From positions 1,411,102 to 1,475,101 of the forward strand of contig OZ025287.1 in the NCBI GenBank assembly GCA_964019165.1: a DNA stretch of 64,000 bases, given 5' to 3'. The notes below the pieces were generated by a model. It made no database searches. It was not told where the DNA came from and saw only the letters and a list, made by a program, of their open reading frames with translations. Shown piece by piece: positions 28,651-56,511 of this stretch. Origin of the DNA: Mastigias papua. Taxonomy: Eukaryota; Cnidaria; Scyphozoa; Rhizostomeae; Mastigiidae. The position numbers were made by a program, and so were the translations under genes. Positions within the stretch are counted from its first letter, which is position 1. Each line of letters starts with the position of its first letter.

Positions 28651-31600
28651 TTAATGCACTGCCATGGTATATTGAGATGTATGACTGTACACATAAATAA
28701 ACTATAATCATGAGGTTTCAGCAGATATAACCATTAATAGTACTTTTTCGTATTTTTGAAAGCAATTTGGAATATCAATGCATAAAGGAATGCACAAAGG
28801 AAAAAAATTATTATCAGCAGCGACTCCAAACGTTGAACTCTCAATGTTGTCTTGTTAAATTTGGAAATCTGTCTGTTAGCTAGTCTTGGCATTTTCGGTC
28901 GTTTTGTTGGCTCATTCATTTATATGTGTAAGGACTCATGCGAGGCCACCTTCACTTCATCATTAGAAAAACCTCCAACATAACCCAATCTGGTAACACC
29001 TGTCCTAATTTGGTTGCAATTGTAACATTTGTAACAGCTTGTTTCTTTCTTGTTTTTGTGCTTGTTTGTTTCACATTACTTATAACCAGGCTAGCCAATT
29101 CGAATTTTTTGTAACACTGTAGTGTTATGCTGACTGACAGTTACCACACAAACATCGCAATGAAATGCACCGTTTATCACTCAAAATCTATACAAATTAT
29201 GCAAAAGATAGGATAGGTTTGCGTTGAAATTAGAATTTCAAAGGTTTACAGACTTATCAACTTTCTTTGTTCGCAAAAACCCAATAATGAATTTTCTTAG
29301 GTTTTAGAGTAATCGAACACTGCTTTTTTTTTATAAACCACCTTATAGACAACGTGTATTATTATGAGACAAAAAACCTGCTATGTCATTTGTGGTTATG
29401 CTCTGTTGTACATTGTATATCACAGGGAATCAAGATGTCACTGAGATAGCAAGGCCTTTCTCACGGCTTGACAATGTTGTGTGATACTTTGCAGCCTTAG
29501 CAAATAGGTTTGACAATCTGCTATGATAATTCAGTCAATAGATTTTTTCAAGAAGTTGCTGTAACGTTTTGCAATTCTGTACGAAATAATTAGAGATCGC
29601 TGATTAGTTTTATTTCATATTTAAAAAATTTGTCTTGCTTGATAATCAATTTTGAAGGAAATGCTACTTGCCCTTGAAGTTGGATATTTCTTCTTCAAAG
29701 GCGAACGAGCAAATGCTAAGTCCTGAGTTTTAAGTTGCAAAGCCTGTACAACCTTCCATGCTAGACAGAGTTGTCGTCATCAAATTCTGACTGTTGTCAT
29801 AAAATTACCTCAATTTAAAAGCGGCTAGACATTTTACTTATCACTCAGGAACTTAGGCCCGTTCACACATTTTTGGACAAAAGTTGGTAGGTCTAGTTCC
29901 GTTATGGCTTTGTGTTCACCCTATTCCACCTCAAAAAATGAGCTAATTGAAAACAATAGTAATTATGGAACTAGATGAAAACGGAGCTAAACAAAAACTA
30001 CGAAAAACGGATGAATTCGAAAACGGTATCAGCAGCGCCATTGTAAAAGAAGCCTTCAAATAGGTACGATTTTACGGAGAAGTTTGAACTCCTATTGATA
30101 GATATTTGTCTTTGTCTGTAAAAGGAGTAGAGTGAACAGAGAAGAGAAGCAGTTCCGTCTATGGGATGAAAACTGAATCAAACTGAACTAATGTGAAAAT
30201 GGCCTAAGACAAAATAGCTTCGATAGATCTATTTCTCCAGTGCAGTGAGGATTACCCAATGGGATTACCATATTAGAAAGTCTGGGACGAGCGCCCCTAC
30301 AAATATGGCGTCAGAGTGTCTCGATAATAGGCCTTATCACGACTTTCGATTGCAAATCTATCTCAAATCACTTAATTAGTATTGTCTATCTCACGTTTCA
30401 TTATACCCTTTGGTTGTGATGATGTTATCCTATGTAATAAATGATGCTAAACAGGCATCCAGTTCTTCATAGTCTAAGCAGCTGCTTTCTTGATAACATT
30501 TTTTTATCCTAATTCTTTTCTATCATTTATCTTTTAGCAAGAAAAAATGTGTTAGGGATGTTTTTGCTTACATATATTTTTGAATTGTATGTATTTATGT
30601 GGATAGCCCCATGAAAATTAACCTTAAAGTTGGAGATTGGTTTTCCTCAAATACTGATTTTTATGTAAGAAAGTGGTTTGTAACAAAACAGTACACAGCT
30701 GCTCAAAAAGTTAGAAAAGGTCAGTAGTTCTGATGTCTAAGAAAGTCGGTTGAAAATTCAAGTTTTCACGCATGCCCATTATATCTTCTTTGTTTAATTT
30801 GCATAGATTTCAAATGAAAGTCTATGTATCGCGGTGTTTTGGTATGCGTTATAACTTATTAACTGGCAGATAGTATTAAGAAATAATTATGTGATCTCTT
30901 AGCTTGTTAGGTTATAATTTCTTCCACACCCATCGTTTAATGCCAGAGGAAGACTACAAGAAGCAATTCTTAGCTTTGCATACATTTGCAAATTTTGTCA
31001 TCAGCGGCGGCGATTTTTCACCGGCTACTGAACACCAATACCCGTACACTTGTTCCCCCTACCAGCCAGTGATGTTCTGGCTGATGACAAAATTGCAATC
31101 GCTGACGACAAAAATCACAAGTGTGCACTAGGCTGGTCTTTCAAGCGAGGTGACTGCAACATTTGCAACACGATTATTGTTTAATTAAATGTTGCAATAC
31201 AGAGATGTAGGAAGCGCCTAGAAAATTGACGGATACAAGAGTAGTCTTAAGTCATACACTGCATTTTAAGAGCTATGCTCAAATGCACCGACATTGCATC
31301 TTATATTAATACTATATTTATTGCAAATGGAGAAGGATGGGGAGGTTACAGGTAGGATGAGAATATATTTTAGCATTTTGAGATATCACACATTCAAACA
31401 CTTTGTCTTCCAATGCAGCCCCCCCCCCCCCCCGAAAGGATGTGGAACTGAGATAGGCATCAAGCTAAGTTATCGTAAAACCAGGCTTTATTCACCATCA
31501 ACTATTGATATCCAGACCTCTCCTCCCAGCTGCAGCAGGCTATGAAAATCCATCAGAGGCCAGATATCATTAAGAGATTAAAAATAGTGTGTCTGTGATC

Positions 31601-31756
31601 CGGTAAATTTCATTTTCTCCAATCCAGGCAGCCTTTCATAAAGCTTTTAGCAAGATGTAATATGCTCGTAGAGTTATTGTTGTCAAAGATTTAGAATCAA
31701 TAATTACTTTTTTATTGCCAGCCGTAATTGATAGCCAATTTTTCTGATGCTTTCAG
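28651..31756. other. Region upstream of the first syntaxin exon found
   Basis: The start codon exon of the syntaxin gene should lie here or further left. An ATG at 31327 (MEKDGE then GTTACA) could join at phase 0, but that donor is poor and I do not call it. A possible repeat with 'aaaacggagctaaac' lies at 29850-30210. No other exon was recognised. Confidence 0.35.
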
Positions 31757-39964
<8,208 letters not shown>

Positions 39965-40420
39965 GCCAGAAGCAGTCCAGTGTGCTCAGCATTTGAAGGG
40001 ACATATTCTAAAGGAAAGCTGATTTAAACTCAAGAGGAGTCAGAGCTTTAGGAATGAGAAGTCACTGCCCATGCTGCAAAGCATAGATCTTGAATCACTG
40101 CATCTCAGCTAAGTCAATTTTTGCAAAATTATAGAATCCATGTGTATGTATGGAAACTCTTGAAAAAAAGGTGAATCGCCATATTTACTGCAAGAGAAAT
40201 GCCATGACTACATAAAGATTCATTTTTCAAGTATGAGTTTACAACCTAACATGATTACTGAGGATTTTAAGAGTTATCTCAATCTTACTATTCAAATTTG
40301 ATTTGTGATTGTAAGAGATAAAAAGTACTTCTGACTTTGTCGCCATATTGATTTCATGCAGTTATTAAGGCCGCTCTCTTGTCATTGCACTTCAGACCTA
40401 TTTCCCTTGACAAAGATTAC

Positions 40421-40426
40421 AATAAA
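40421..40426 (+). promoter_or_regulatory. Candidate poly(A) signal for the syntaxin gene
   Basis: AATAAA lies 457 bases after the syntaxin stop codon on the coding strand. Confidence 0.35.
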
Positions 40427-43400
40427 TGTGCCCATAGGAAAATTGTGGGGCAGGGTAATACGTATAACCAATGGACCCATAATCTATAATGTACGAAATT
40501 ATTTGAAAAATGAAGAGCAGTGAGTAGTGCTATGTTGACAGAAACAGAGAAAGCTTTTGAGAAAGGAGAATAAAGACATAATTTACTATTTTGAGGGCTT
40601 TGTAGATGGTATTGAATCCTGAAACAGTCTGAGTCCCTTAGACACTCTGTCTCTGTCTCTCTGTCTCTGTGACTCTGTCTCTGTCTCTGTATTGCAGCGT
40701 AGACAGGCCCGTAGTCAAGGGGTGGCCTAAGGGAGCAATGCTCCTCCTGAAATTCCATACAATGAGTCAGTCCTCCTTAGACATAGAGCACTCGAAACCA
40801 CTTTTTAGCATTACTTGGCATCAATTTCCAGACTTAACCCTTAATCGTGCAATTCAATACATTTTGGATACTAGTTGGGGCTACCAGACTCCCCAGCTTA
40901 TTGATTCGCACTGTGCTCAGATTATTTGTGCCCCCCCTAACAAAATCACGTTGGCTACAGGCCTTAGCGTAGAAAGAGTGAATTAGATGTTGAAGAATAG
41001 AAACGACGATGCTACGAGTTGAAGCCCAAGTTACCAATATTGTTTACATGAAAACGTTAGTTTTTTTTATTTTTTTAGCAACCAAAATTGCAGCTCACCC
41101 TTTCTGCTCTGCCGCTATTTGCCTTGTTGTAGCTACAACCATGTGCTTCATTCTGCCACTTTTCTTTACGTTCTACTACCGCCTAGCCTCGTTCTTCCAT
41201 TTATCATCTCATTCTCATGCCGCTACTTTTGTCATGCTATGTCAGTGTCTAACCTACCTCTCTTTCAAATCATCATGAAATTTGGATGGGACATGTTGAG
41301 ATCGGTCTGATGCTTAGTTTCTTTGCAATACTTGGAGCGTCCTTTAAATCTTGCCTCGCATTGAATTATAACCTACCTTTTACTGCACTTCATACGAAAA
41401 CATGAATAATGTTGCATGACTAGCTTGTAGCAAAGATAGATACTGATTGTAATGACCATATGTACTCTCTAAAAATACATGGACTTGAGCGTATGTTGAT
41501 CCCTTAGCATACATGGTTCATGAGTGTATGTGTTCTTTGTCCAAGCGTGTGTAGTCCCTGTGCTTCCTGCAGGGACCCTCTACGTGCATCCTGCTCGAGT
41601 GTACGCGATTCCTGCCTGAGTGCATGTGACCACCAAGTGTACTTGACCCCTGAACTAACGTGAGTTCATTTTCAACATACGGATCATTATTTCAGGGTGT
41701 TGATACAGATAGCTCACCGCCAAATGAAAAATGGAGGTTACATCTGAAAAATGTGGGGCACATGCATGATAAAGGCTAGAAATATTATATGATAAAGGCT
41801 AGAAAAGTCGCTGGTTGAGGGCTGAACCACCATCCTGCCAGGGACGCCGTGCTTGTACTAGTAAGGTACTGAAACCTCCTCGAAAGTGTTGCCGATTACC
41901 ATCAAAACCTGTTAGATATGCGACCAAGATAGGAGCAAATCTGAATGCTTTTCCAGCAAATTCTATTTCAATTCAAAAATAACTATTCCATACATAAATA
42001 TACAATGTTAACATAATCCATATTTAATTTAATACTAATCACTTTCAGGCAAATTCCTGGCATTAGCTATAGCTTTCCTAAATGGTATGGAGAAATGAAT
42101 AGAAGGGAAGAGGAGATTGAACCCTTATTGTATTCCCAAAAATTATTTACTTTCTTCCTTATCACTGAACGGGGAGATGTGATTCGGACACGGGACTCTG
42201 CGTGAAGATATTGCGAAGTATAAAGCATAAGGCACAAAGCAAAAGCATCATGTGTGAATGGAACAGTAAGTATGTAAGTATTCTTTATTCAAATATTTGG
42301 GCCCATATTCCAGTGCTCCATGACTGCAATATATATCATCTTACTTGGGCGATGGATAGATAAATCGTAGTAGATATAGATCTCAGGGATGCTTGCATGT
42401 GTCTAGGACAGGGAGGGGGTAAGGTTCCCACTGAGGGTCTATCATGCAAGTTTTCTGCTAAAATGCGTTAGCAAATCTTGCTAGTACCTAGGAGTAAAAT
42501 CCTGAGGGTGCATATCCTCTGTAACAGAGTAAATTTTGACTGGACATATGCAAATTTATTGTGCAAATAGTTTAAAGGGCACTGCCTACCCCTTCTACTC
42601 CTCCTGGGTGAGGGCAAAGGAGCAGTTACTTCTCCTGCCACCCAGACTAGGCAACCATGATAGATCTGGTAGTTAAAAGGACTGGGAACTTCAAAACCAT
42701 GTTGATAAATACATGGAAAGATACTAAACTTCATCCGCAGACATGAAATACTTGGGTACAACTTATGTAGAAGCTTTGCTGTCATAAATCCCATATCGCG
42801 ACTTATTCCAAAACAGCAATCAATTAGATTAGGCATCTATCTGATAAAGTTTTAAATAACTTTCACCACCAGTTCACTATAATATATTTAGCATCGATAA
42901 ATAGATTTATATTTAATATCGATCTAGGCATAGTTAACTATGACCTATTGATCTATGATCTATGATCTATGATCTATGATCTATGATCTGTGATCTATGA
43001 TCTATGATCTATGATCTATGATCTACATATTGAGTATTTCTAGGTGCTATTATGCCATTAATAGAATTAAGAGGGGCATGTAAAATTCTATGGCAATTGA
43101 CTGAGTGTCAAAATGGCCTCGTACGTACAGCTAAACTCTGTCAAAGGGGGTGGTGGGACTTTTCTTGTGTGAAGGTTGTGACAAGATTATCGTTTGTGAG
43201 ACAATAGCTTAAATAGTTTTCGAGAACTTCTAGAGGTGCCATTACCTAATGGCAAACTTGTGAAGCAATGATTTTTATTACGAAAAGGACATCTGCAGTT
43301 TGATTCCATAATGACCCCAATCTGTCACCTTGATTATTAGCACTTCGCAGAGAAAAGAAGAAGGCTCAGGCTTTCTTTGAGTAGAAGAAGGGACTTAGCC

Positions 43401-43698
43401 CCCCCCCCCGAGACCCCTCATCTACAGCCCTGGTTGTATGATTGAATTAATGTAATCAACGGCTAGGAGAGCATGTTTTAATATTAATGTTTAGCTTTGC
43501 TTTCTGTTTTACATAGTAGCTATTAAGCATTTTAGCAAGAATCGCATTTCTAGGTCCATCTATCTAATATATAATATGAGAAGTAATAAATATGTGGAAT
43601 AAATTAGTCAATTTAGCTGTCCTCGCTGCTTTCTAAAAACCATTGTATTTCCTTTTTGTGAAAATTTAGCGCCAGTACTTTTGTTTCTGCACTTATTC
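40427..43698. other. Spacer between syntaxin and ALAS 3' ends, no gene recognised
   Basis: The two genes converge here. Contents: a (TCTCTG)n run near 40645-40690, a degenerate repeat with 'gtgtatg/gtgcat' motifs at 41470-41660, a 7-bp tandem repeat at 42947-43025, and unique AT-rich DNA. Open frames at 40669 and 41009 show no family resemblance. Confidence 0.45.
42947..43025. repeat. 7-bp tandem repeat (TATGATC)n
   Basis: About eleven units of CTATGAT with one CTGTGAT variant. Confidence 0.95.
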
Positions 43699-43704
43699 TT
43701 TTAT
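43699..43704 (-). promoter_or_regulatory. Candidate poly(A) signal for ALAS
   Basis: AATAAA on the minus strand begins only 12 bases after the ALAS stop. If used, the 3' UTR would be very short. Confidence 0.35.
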
Positions 43705-43715
43705 TTGCTGGAACA

Positions 43716-51203
<7,488 letters not shown>

Positions 51204-51262
51204 GTCGACTCTTACCTTCGCTGTTTGATCTCTTTGCTTCTACTCGTCAGCTTCAGAACTGA

Positions 51263-51270
51263 CTTATATA
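51263..51270 (-). promoter_or_regulatory. TATA box of the ALAS promoter
   Basis: TATATAAG on the minus strand lies 60 bases before the ALAS ATG. With a start ~30 bases on, the 5' UTR would be about 30-40 nt. Confidence 0.6.
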
Positions 51271-51431
51271 CTTTTCTTGCTGGATTAAACATAACTGTAA
51301 GAATTACCACAGGAATTCAATGCAACTTATTTTACCCTTCGGTCATTGAATTGCACACATATGACGAAATTAGAACTTAATGCATTTTGTAGTTTCGGTT
51401 CTAGCGACAACGCCCACAGTGTATCGATTTG

Positions 51432-51757
51432 GTAAACGTGACTCACGTGCAGAGTCCAGAAAAATGCCCAACCTTCCTCCGGCGGTCAAATCTTCATCAT
51501 AAACCTTCCTCTTTTATGCATCAAAGCTAGCCAAAGTTTTTGAACTCTGCATTGGGTATGTCTCGGAAGCTTTTACTGTAAGTGGGCTATGCCCTTCACA
51601 GTTGATGTAGCGTTATATAAAAACTTTCCTGAAACTGGATTGTTGATACAAATTTCAAAACCTTCCTCATATACGTCATAAAGAGCAAAATTTTCCTCCG
51701 GTTCAGAGCCGTGGAGCCGTGACTTTTTCTGGACTCTGCTCACGTGTTTATCCTACT
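51432..51757. mobile_element. Inverted-repeat element between ALAS and THAP genes
   Basis: The left end 'taaacgtgactcacgtgcag' + 'agtccagaaaaa' and the right end 'tttttctggactctgctcac' + 'gtgttta' are inverted. Both carry a CACGTG E-box. Inside, 'aaccttcctc' and 'ttcctccgg' recur in both halves. It falls in the ALAS/THAP divergent promoter region. Confidence 0.6.
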
Positions 51758-51889
51758 TACCGAGAATGCCCATCACGCAGGCAAAGGTATTATGTGAAGT
51801 TATCGGCCGTGACGCAGGAGCAACGAGAGAACCATAGGAGATAATAATCAATAGATAATAGGCTGTTTTGCAACGGTATTTCGAATTTA

Positions 51890-52110
51890 TGGGCGAGTGG
51901 CCAAGTGGTTAGAGCGCTTGACTGCCGTGCGAAACATCGATGGTTCGAGCCGTACCCTCGGATCAAAGTTGGGATGCTCGCTCACTGTTCACCCAGCAGC
52001 AAATGGGTACCTGGTGGCACAGAATAGGGATTAGGCAGAAGGGCAACTCACGCTTTTTCTGCGAACGCTTTCTGATTGCGCATGCGTCAATATGGGTTGC
52101 ATGCAAGTGA
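51890..52110 (+). mobile_element. tRNA-derived SINE
   Basis: The head GGCGAGTGGCCAAGTGGTTA with a following AGAGCG fits an A box, and GGTTCGAGCC fits a B box. The body continues 'atgggtacctggtggcacag' and 'attaggcagaagggcaactc'. About 35 bases of that body recur inverted near 55060-55100. Confidence 0.75.
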
Positions 52111-52195
52111 GGCTAAGCAACTAAAAAAATTATTTTCGCAATACCATAGTATAGGAATCTGTCAATTTTTGTGGAATATTGCAGTTGTTTAAGCA

Positions 52196-52692
52196 ATGAC
52201 AGCAAGAATGAAAACGAAATTGACATCAGCAACGTACTGCTCAGCTATAAATTGCAGCAGGAACACAGTATCGAATCCGGAGTTGAGTTTTCATCGCTTT
52301 CCAACAGAGTCTTTGCGGTAAGTCATACGTGCATAGGCCTATGACTCATAACTTTCTGTTCACATAATTCTTTATTAATTTCGATTTTAAAATGATCTCC
52401 ATAAGTGCATAGATTTGCCATGAATTACTGCTAAAATATCTCACTAACTTATTCACTAGCTGTCGACAGTGGGTACAATGTTGCAGAAGACAGGATTTAT
52501 TAACTAAAACCCCGCAATACCTTAGCAAAAATTGCTGGCTTTGTTTAGCACATTTTGAAGAGCAGTTTCTCCCGAAAATCAGCAACATCAGGAAAAGACT
52601 GTCTCCGGATGCCGTACCAACAATATTTGAAGTACCGAATCCACCACCATCGATTGGCATCAAACGACCACAGCCAGCTAATAAGCAACCAG
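52196..52692 (+). CDS. THAP-domain (C2CH zinc finger) protein, 5' exons
   Basis: Exon 52196-52317 starts at ATG and ends at GTAAGT, phase 2. Exon 52460-52692 follows in the matching phase and ends CCAG|GTAGAT, phase 1. Together they encode YCSAINCSRNT (Cys15, Cys20), NPELSFHRFP, RCRQWVQCCRRQDLL (Trp45), LCLAHFEEQF (Cys69, His72) and the closing AVPTIF (92-97). These are all the THAP hallmarks in the right order and spacing. THAP domains bind DNA through C2CH zinc; THAP1 acts on pRB/E2F cell-cycle genes, though this protein's role is unknown. No later exons were recognised, so the gene is incomplete here. It is divergent from ALAS (about 1 kb between start codons) and is followed at once by a Mutator-like insertion. 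A decayed THAP transposase is possible, but no stop or frameshift breaks the domain. Confidence 0.88.
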
Positions 52693-52724
52693 GTAGATTG
52701 ACGCTCTCATAGCTGAGCTAACAG

Positions 52725-54204
52725 CGTCGTTTCTAAAAAGGCGAACGCCCCAAGAACAGGCTGAACACCCCAAGAACACTCCATGAACACGCTATAAAAC
52801 CCCAAATTTGAGGCTGAACACCTCAAAAATCTCAACAATATCGATTAATTACTCCAAAATGACTTTGATCAATTATTCACAAATAATTTTGGTGCGGGGA
52901 GGGCCATTTAAGTATTATGTTGTTGGTGTTGTGACATCCATGCATCTTTTTGCGCGCCAAAAGTACGAACGGGGGTCAACGCAATGATTTGTTTTCCAAA
53001 CGTTAATTTGATACAAAGGAGATCATATAAGCTACAAAGAAGTACCATTTGATAGGAAAAGACAATCATTTATATGATTGTGAGATGCATAGCCCCTGAA
53101 ACTCCCAAAAAAGTGCATCGGGTGCCCTCCATTTCTGGGATAGGTTTGCTGGCCTATTTTTAAAACGATTAAGTTTCACAGGTATAACCAAATAAACAGG
53201 GCAGTAAAGCAAAAGCCAATCAATAAAACCAATGAAGGAAAGAAATCCGAAAATAGCAAACAGTACAAATAATAGTTCGAGTTCAGAAAGTTTGTCAAAG
53301 TTCGACGGCATCCAGGTTCGTCAAAGGTAGGCGGAAAACGGCAATAATAACAATAACGGCAACGCAAGTACGACAACTTCTCATGTCGACTAAAATTCAG
53401 GGTGAATGGCAACTAGAAATTCACTTACACCACTTCACTTCTCGGCTACTTGAGCTCAACTGATTTACAAACAAGAACAGGTACTGATATCACATTAACA
53501 ACACGCCGATATTACACTGACCACTGACACATTACATACTTCAACAAAGAGATGATGACAGAATCTGTGGCGATGCTATTATATCTCTATGGATGCTACA
53601 GCATGAAGTGCGGGTGACCACAAACCATTGACAAACACAACCGGAATCAACGGAAAATAATGGTACCACACAGCATTACGTAATCAAGAAATAAAATACA
53701 GAACTAGTACTCTAACACTATGGTGGTCGGTGCCCTTTTGCTCCTGTCGGCCCCCTTGCCCCACTATCGTTCTCCAACAGTTAAGCTTATGTTCTTTACT
53801 AAGACTTATCATTATTTCAAGTGTACAAGGAACTTTTCATTCTCCATGCGACTAGTACCGTGAAGAAGCTTAGAACTTTCAATGCTGAAGCCGAAAAGTA
53901 AGAAACTTTCCTACTAGGTACCTATGGACTTCCACTCACTCTATATGTATTGACCCCCGTTCGTACTTTTGGCGCGCAAAAAGATGCATGGATGTCACAA
54001 CACCAACAACATAATACTTAAATGGCCCTCCCCGCACCAAAATTATTTGTGAATAATTGATCAAAGTCATTTTGGAGTAATTAATCGATATTGTTGAGAT
54101 TTTTGAGGTGTTCAGCCTCAAATTTGGGGTTTTATAGCGTGTTCATGGAGTGTTCTTGGGGTGTTCAGCCTGTTCTTGGGGTGTTCGCCTTTTTAGAAAC
54201 GACG
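52725..54204. mobile_element. 1,480-bp Mutator-like TIR element with 10-bp target duplication
   Basis: Inverted ends of about 255 bp (52725-52980 and 53951-54204) begin CGTCGTTTCTAAAAAGGCG and end with the inverse. The sequence GAGCTAACAG lies directly outside both ends (52715-52724 and 54205-54214), a 10-bp target-site duplication. Long TIRs and a 9-10 bp duplication fit the Mutator/MULE superfamily. The ~970-bp middle has only short open frames (53066-53412, minus) with no transposase motif, so it is non-autonomous. Confidence 0.85.
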
Positions 54205-54214
54205 GAGCTAACAG

Positions 54215-55768
54215 CCACATTACAATAAATCCTCGAATTAGTCCCCTGGTGCTTATCGTCATCAACATGTCAAAATATCATATTGATTTTGTATATGGCA
54301 TCAAAAATAGTTCGTTTGTAGACAGGTTTCAACTGGATTATAAATGACCAAACACAAGGCCTCTTTGTTCATGTCTCCATGAGGCAGAAATCGAGCTTCA
54401 AATAACTTAGGTTTCATGCATGGGTGGGGGCGCATTCGAGGAAATTTTCATAGAATGAGAATATTCCTATTTTCATGAATGAGAAATATGTTATTGATGT
54501 ATATATAAAGGAGTAAAGAATGGGAGGATCAACGACCAAGAGATACTGAATTATAGGAAGAATGAAGAAAATAGACTACATATGAATGCATTAAACATTA
54601 GTGGGTAGCAGGTTAGGTCAATGAATCTAACAAAAGAGACATGAGATGACTCTTTCCCGCTGCTAGTCTTGGGGTTGCACCATTGGCAAGTGCAAACTAC
54701 CCCAAAAGCCTCCCTTGCCAGGGTAACGGTGAAGAACGGCTATTTTGCCTGTCACTCTCAGTCCGGTCTGCAGCTGACAAGGAATTCAACTTTGTCTAGC
54801 TACACTGATGAGCCCTGAGATTGGGTGAAACCGGATAGTGCTCTGCTGCTATAGGGAACTACGATCTAGGTATAAATTGACTAAATCCTACCTCGGTTGA
54901 CTTTGGACATCCGTCGTATATTGCTATATTCAGTAGCTACGCCATGATCGCCATGATTGTTTGCCACGGCATGAAAATGAGGTTAAGCAGTGGATTACTC
55001 TCTCCCATGTATTCTAAGTTAAAATTTCGCGTTACAAAAACATCAAAGGTACCGACAAAAGTTGCCCTTCTGCCTAATCCCTATTCTGTGCTGGTGGCAA
55101 CACTGGGGAAGTTAAAGGCGGTGAGGAAAGGAACTGGCCACCCTACCTCACTATGCCGGCGGCTCAGGATAAGTGTCTCTCTAACGGGCACTCCCCCAAC
55201 GTACGGAATCGTACACGGGACTCACCCTTACCTTATTTCGAATTTGGAGTTTCGAATCTAAGTTATATGTTAGAGGCCGGGGTGAGATGGGGAGAAGTCT
55301 CTTAGGGGGCTGAAGGTAGACATCATCATCATCATCATAACCATCATCATTATCAGTTATTTATTTAAAAAAGGTTATTGCAATAGCTAAGTTACATCAA
55401 ATATAAGTTATATACAACTTACAAGGATAAAAAAGAAATATGATAAGGAGAAAACAGAGAAGTAGAAGAACTCTTAGAGGTTTCATTAAACACTTTACGT
55501 ACCCGATTTCTAGCGTCTCACTTGTTCTCACCCGTTTCCAATAACAAAGTAAGCCCCAATCTTCTCTTAGCTCTATTTCAATTTACAAAACTATCTAAAG
55601 GGGGAGAAAGAAATTTAGCATGAGCTAATATCGAATTCTGGCACGTAAAAAGGTGAAGTTTGGAACTTGAGCTTCGTGATTTTCTTAGCATGTTCTTAGG
55701 ACTTTGCCCTACGTTTTCTTATAAACTTTTTTCTTTAAAAATACATGTAAGTTAACTGCACAGGAGCA
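54215..55768. other. Repeat-rich spacer before the E2F promoter
   Basis: 54640-55310 looks like a retroelement fragment: 'gcccttctgcctaatccct' matches the SINE at 51890-52110 in inverse, and the open frame at 54944 spans it. A short ATC run lies at 55320. No further THAP exon was recognised. Confidence 0.4.
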
Positions 55769-55777
55769 TTTGGCGCC
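55769..55777. promoter_or_regulatory. E2F-type site TTTGGCGCC
   Basis: It fits the E2F consensus TTTSSCGC. It is upstream of the probable first non-coding exon of the E2F7/8 gene. Confidence 0.6.
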
Positions 55778-55875
55778 TTTAATGCTCTGACTTCAACCAA
55801 CCATTACCGCGTGACCCAGTTGGTTAACTTTGATTGGGCAATTTGATCTAGACATTTATGGACAACTGGGATATA

Positions 55876-55885
55876 TCGCGCCAAA
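55876..55885. promoter_or_regulatory. E2F-type site TCGCGCCAAA
   Basis: The reverse is TTTGGCGCGA, a full match to TTTSGCGCS. It lies about 100 bp upstream of a GTAAGT donor at 55974, so it is well placed for a core promoter. Confidence 0.65.
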
Positions 55886-56499
55886 TTTGATCATCAACGA
55901 CTTGACTGTGGGAGGACATTAGCGCGTCTTTTAGCTTGCCACCGATTTCCTCCAGAACTTTTACTGCAAACAAGTAAGTAATCTTCTGTAATATTTTGTG
56001 CAGTTTATTTTTGTGCTTCCAGATAGTTGTTCATCTTTCATGACACATGCGCTAAACGTAAATCATTGGAAATACCATATGTGTTGGGGAGGGGTGTGAA
56101 TGAGAAGAGGCCTAAATCAGACCTTAGCTAAATCTGCTAATGGGTTGTTCAAACTAGCGATAAGCTTCTTCCATAGCTGGTTATCTATTTTTGTGATTTT
56201 TTGGGTAGAACTGCCGTGATTTCTTGAATCGAATATTGCTGGATAGCGAGGAGGGGTTGGGATGATAAATCAGAGTTTCTTAGGCCTACAGTACACCACA
56301 GTTGTTTAGGCCAACAGGTTATGAGCAACTGGATCTTGATCGTGTCGTTAACGGATGATGATAAATTAAAAAATAATATCCAAGCGTCTCTTGGTTTCTT
56401 GACAATCTTGATTTTGCTATTTACTGCATTATGGTATCAATTTCTTGGGCGCCATTTTACTTCATTCCTCTATTCGCCCCACTTGTCAGCCATTGGGAA

Positions 56500-56511
56500 T
56501 TTGGCGCCAAA
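56500..56511. promoter_or_regulatory. Palindromic E2F site TTTGGCGCCAAA
   Basis: A perfect two-sided E2F palindrome 517 bp before the E2F7/8 start codon. A weaker GGGCGCCATTTT is at 56447-56458. Confidence 0.7.

Noticed and set aside
31327..31350. ATG giving MEKDGE as the first syntaxin exon
   Set aside because: The phase-0 donor would be GTTACA, which is poor. The better donor six bases on breaks the frame of the next exon.
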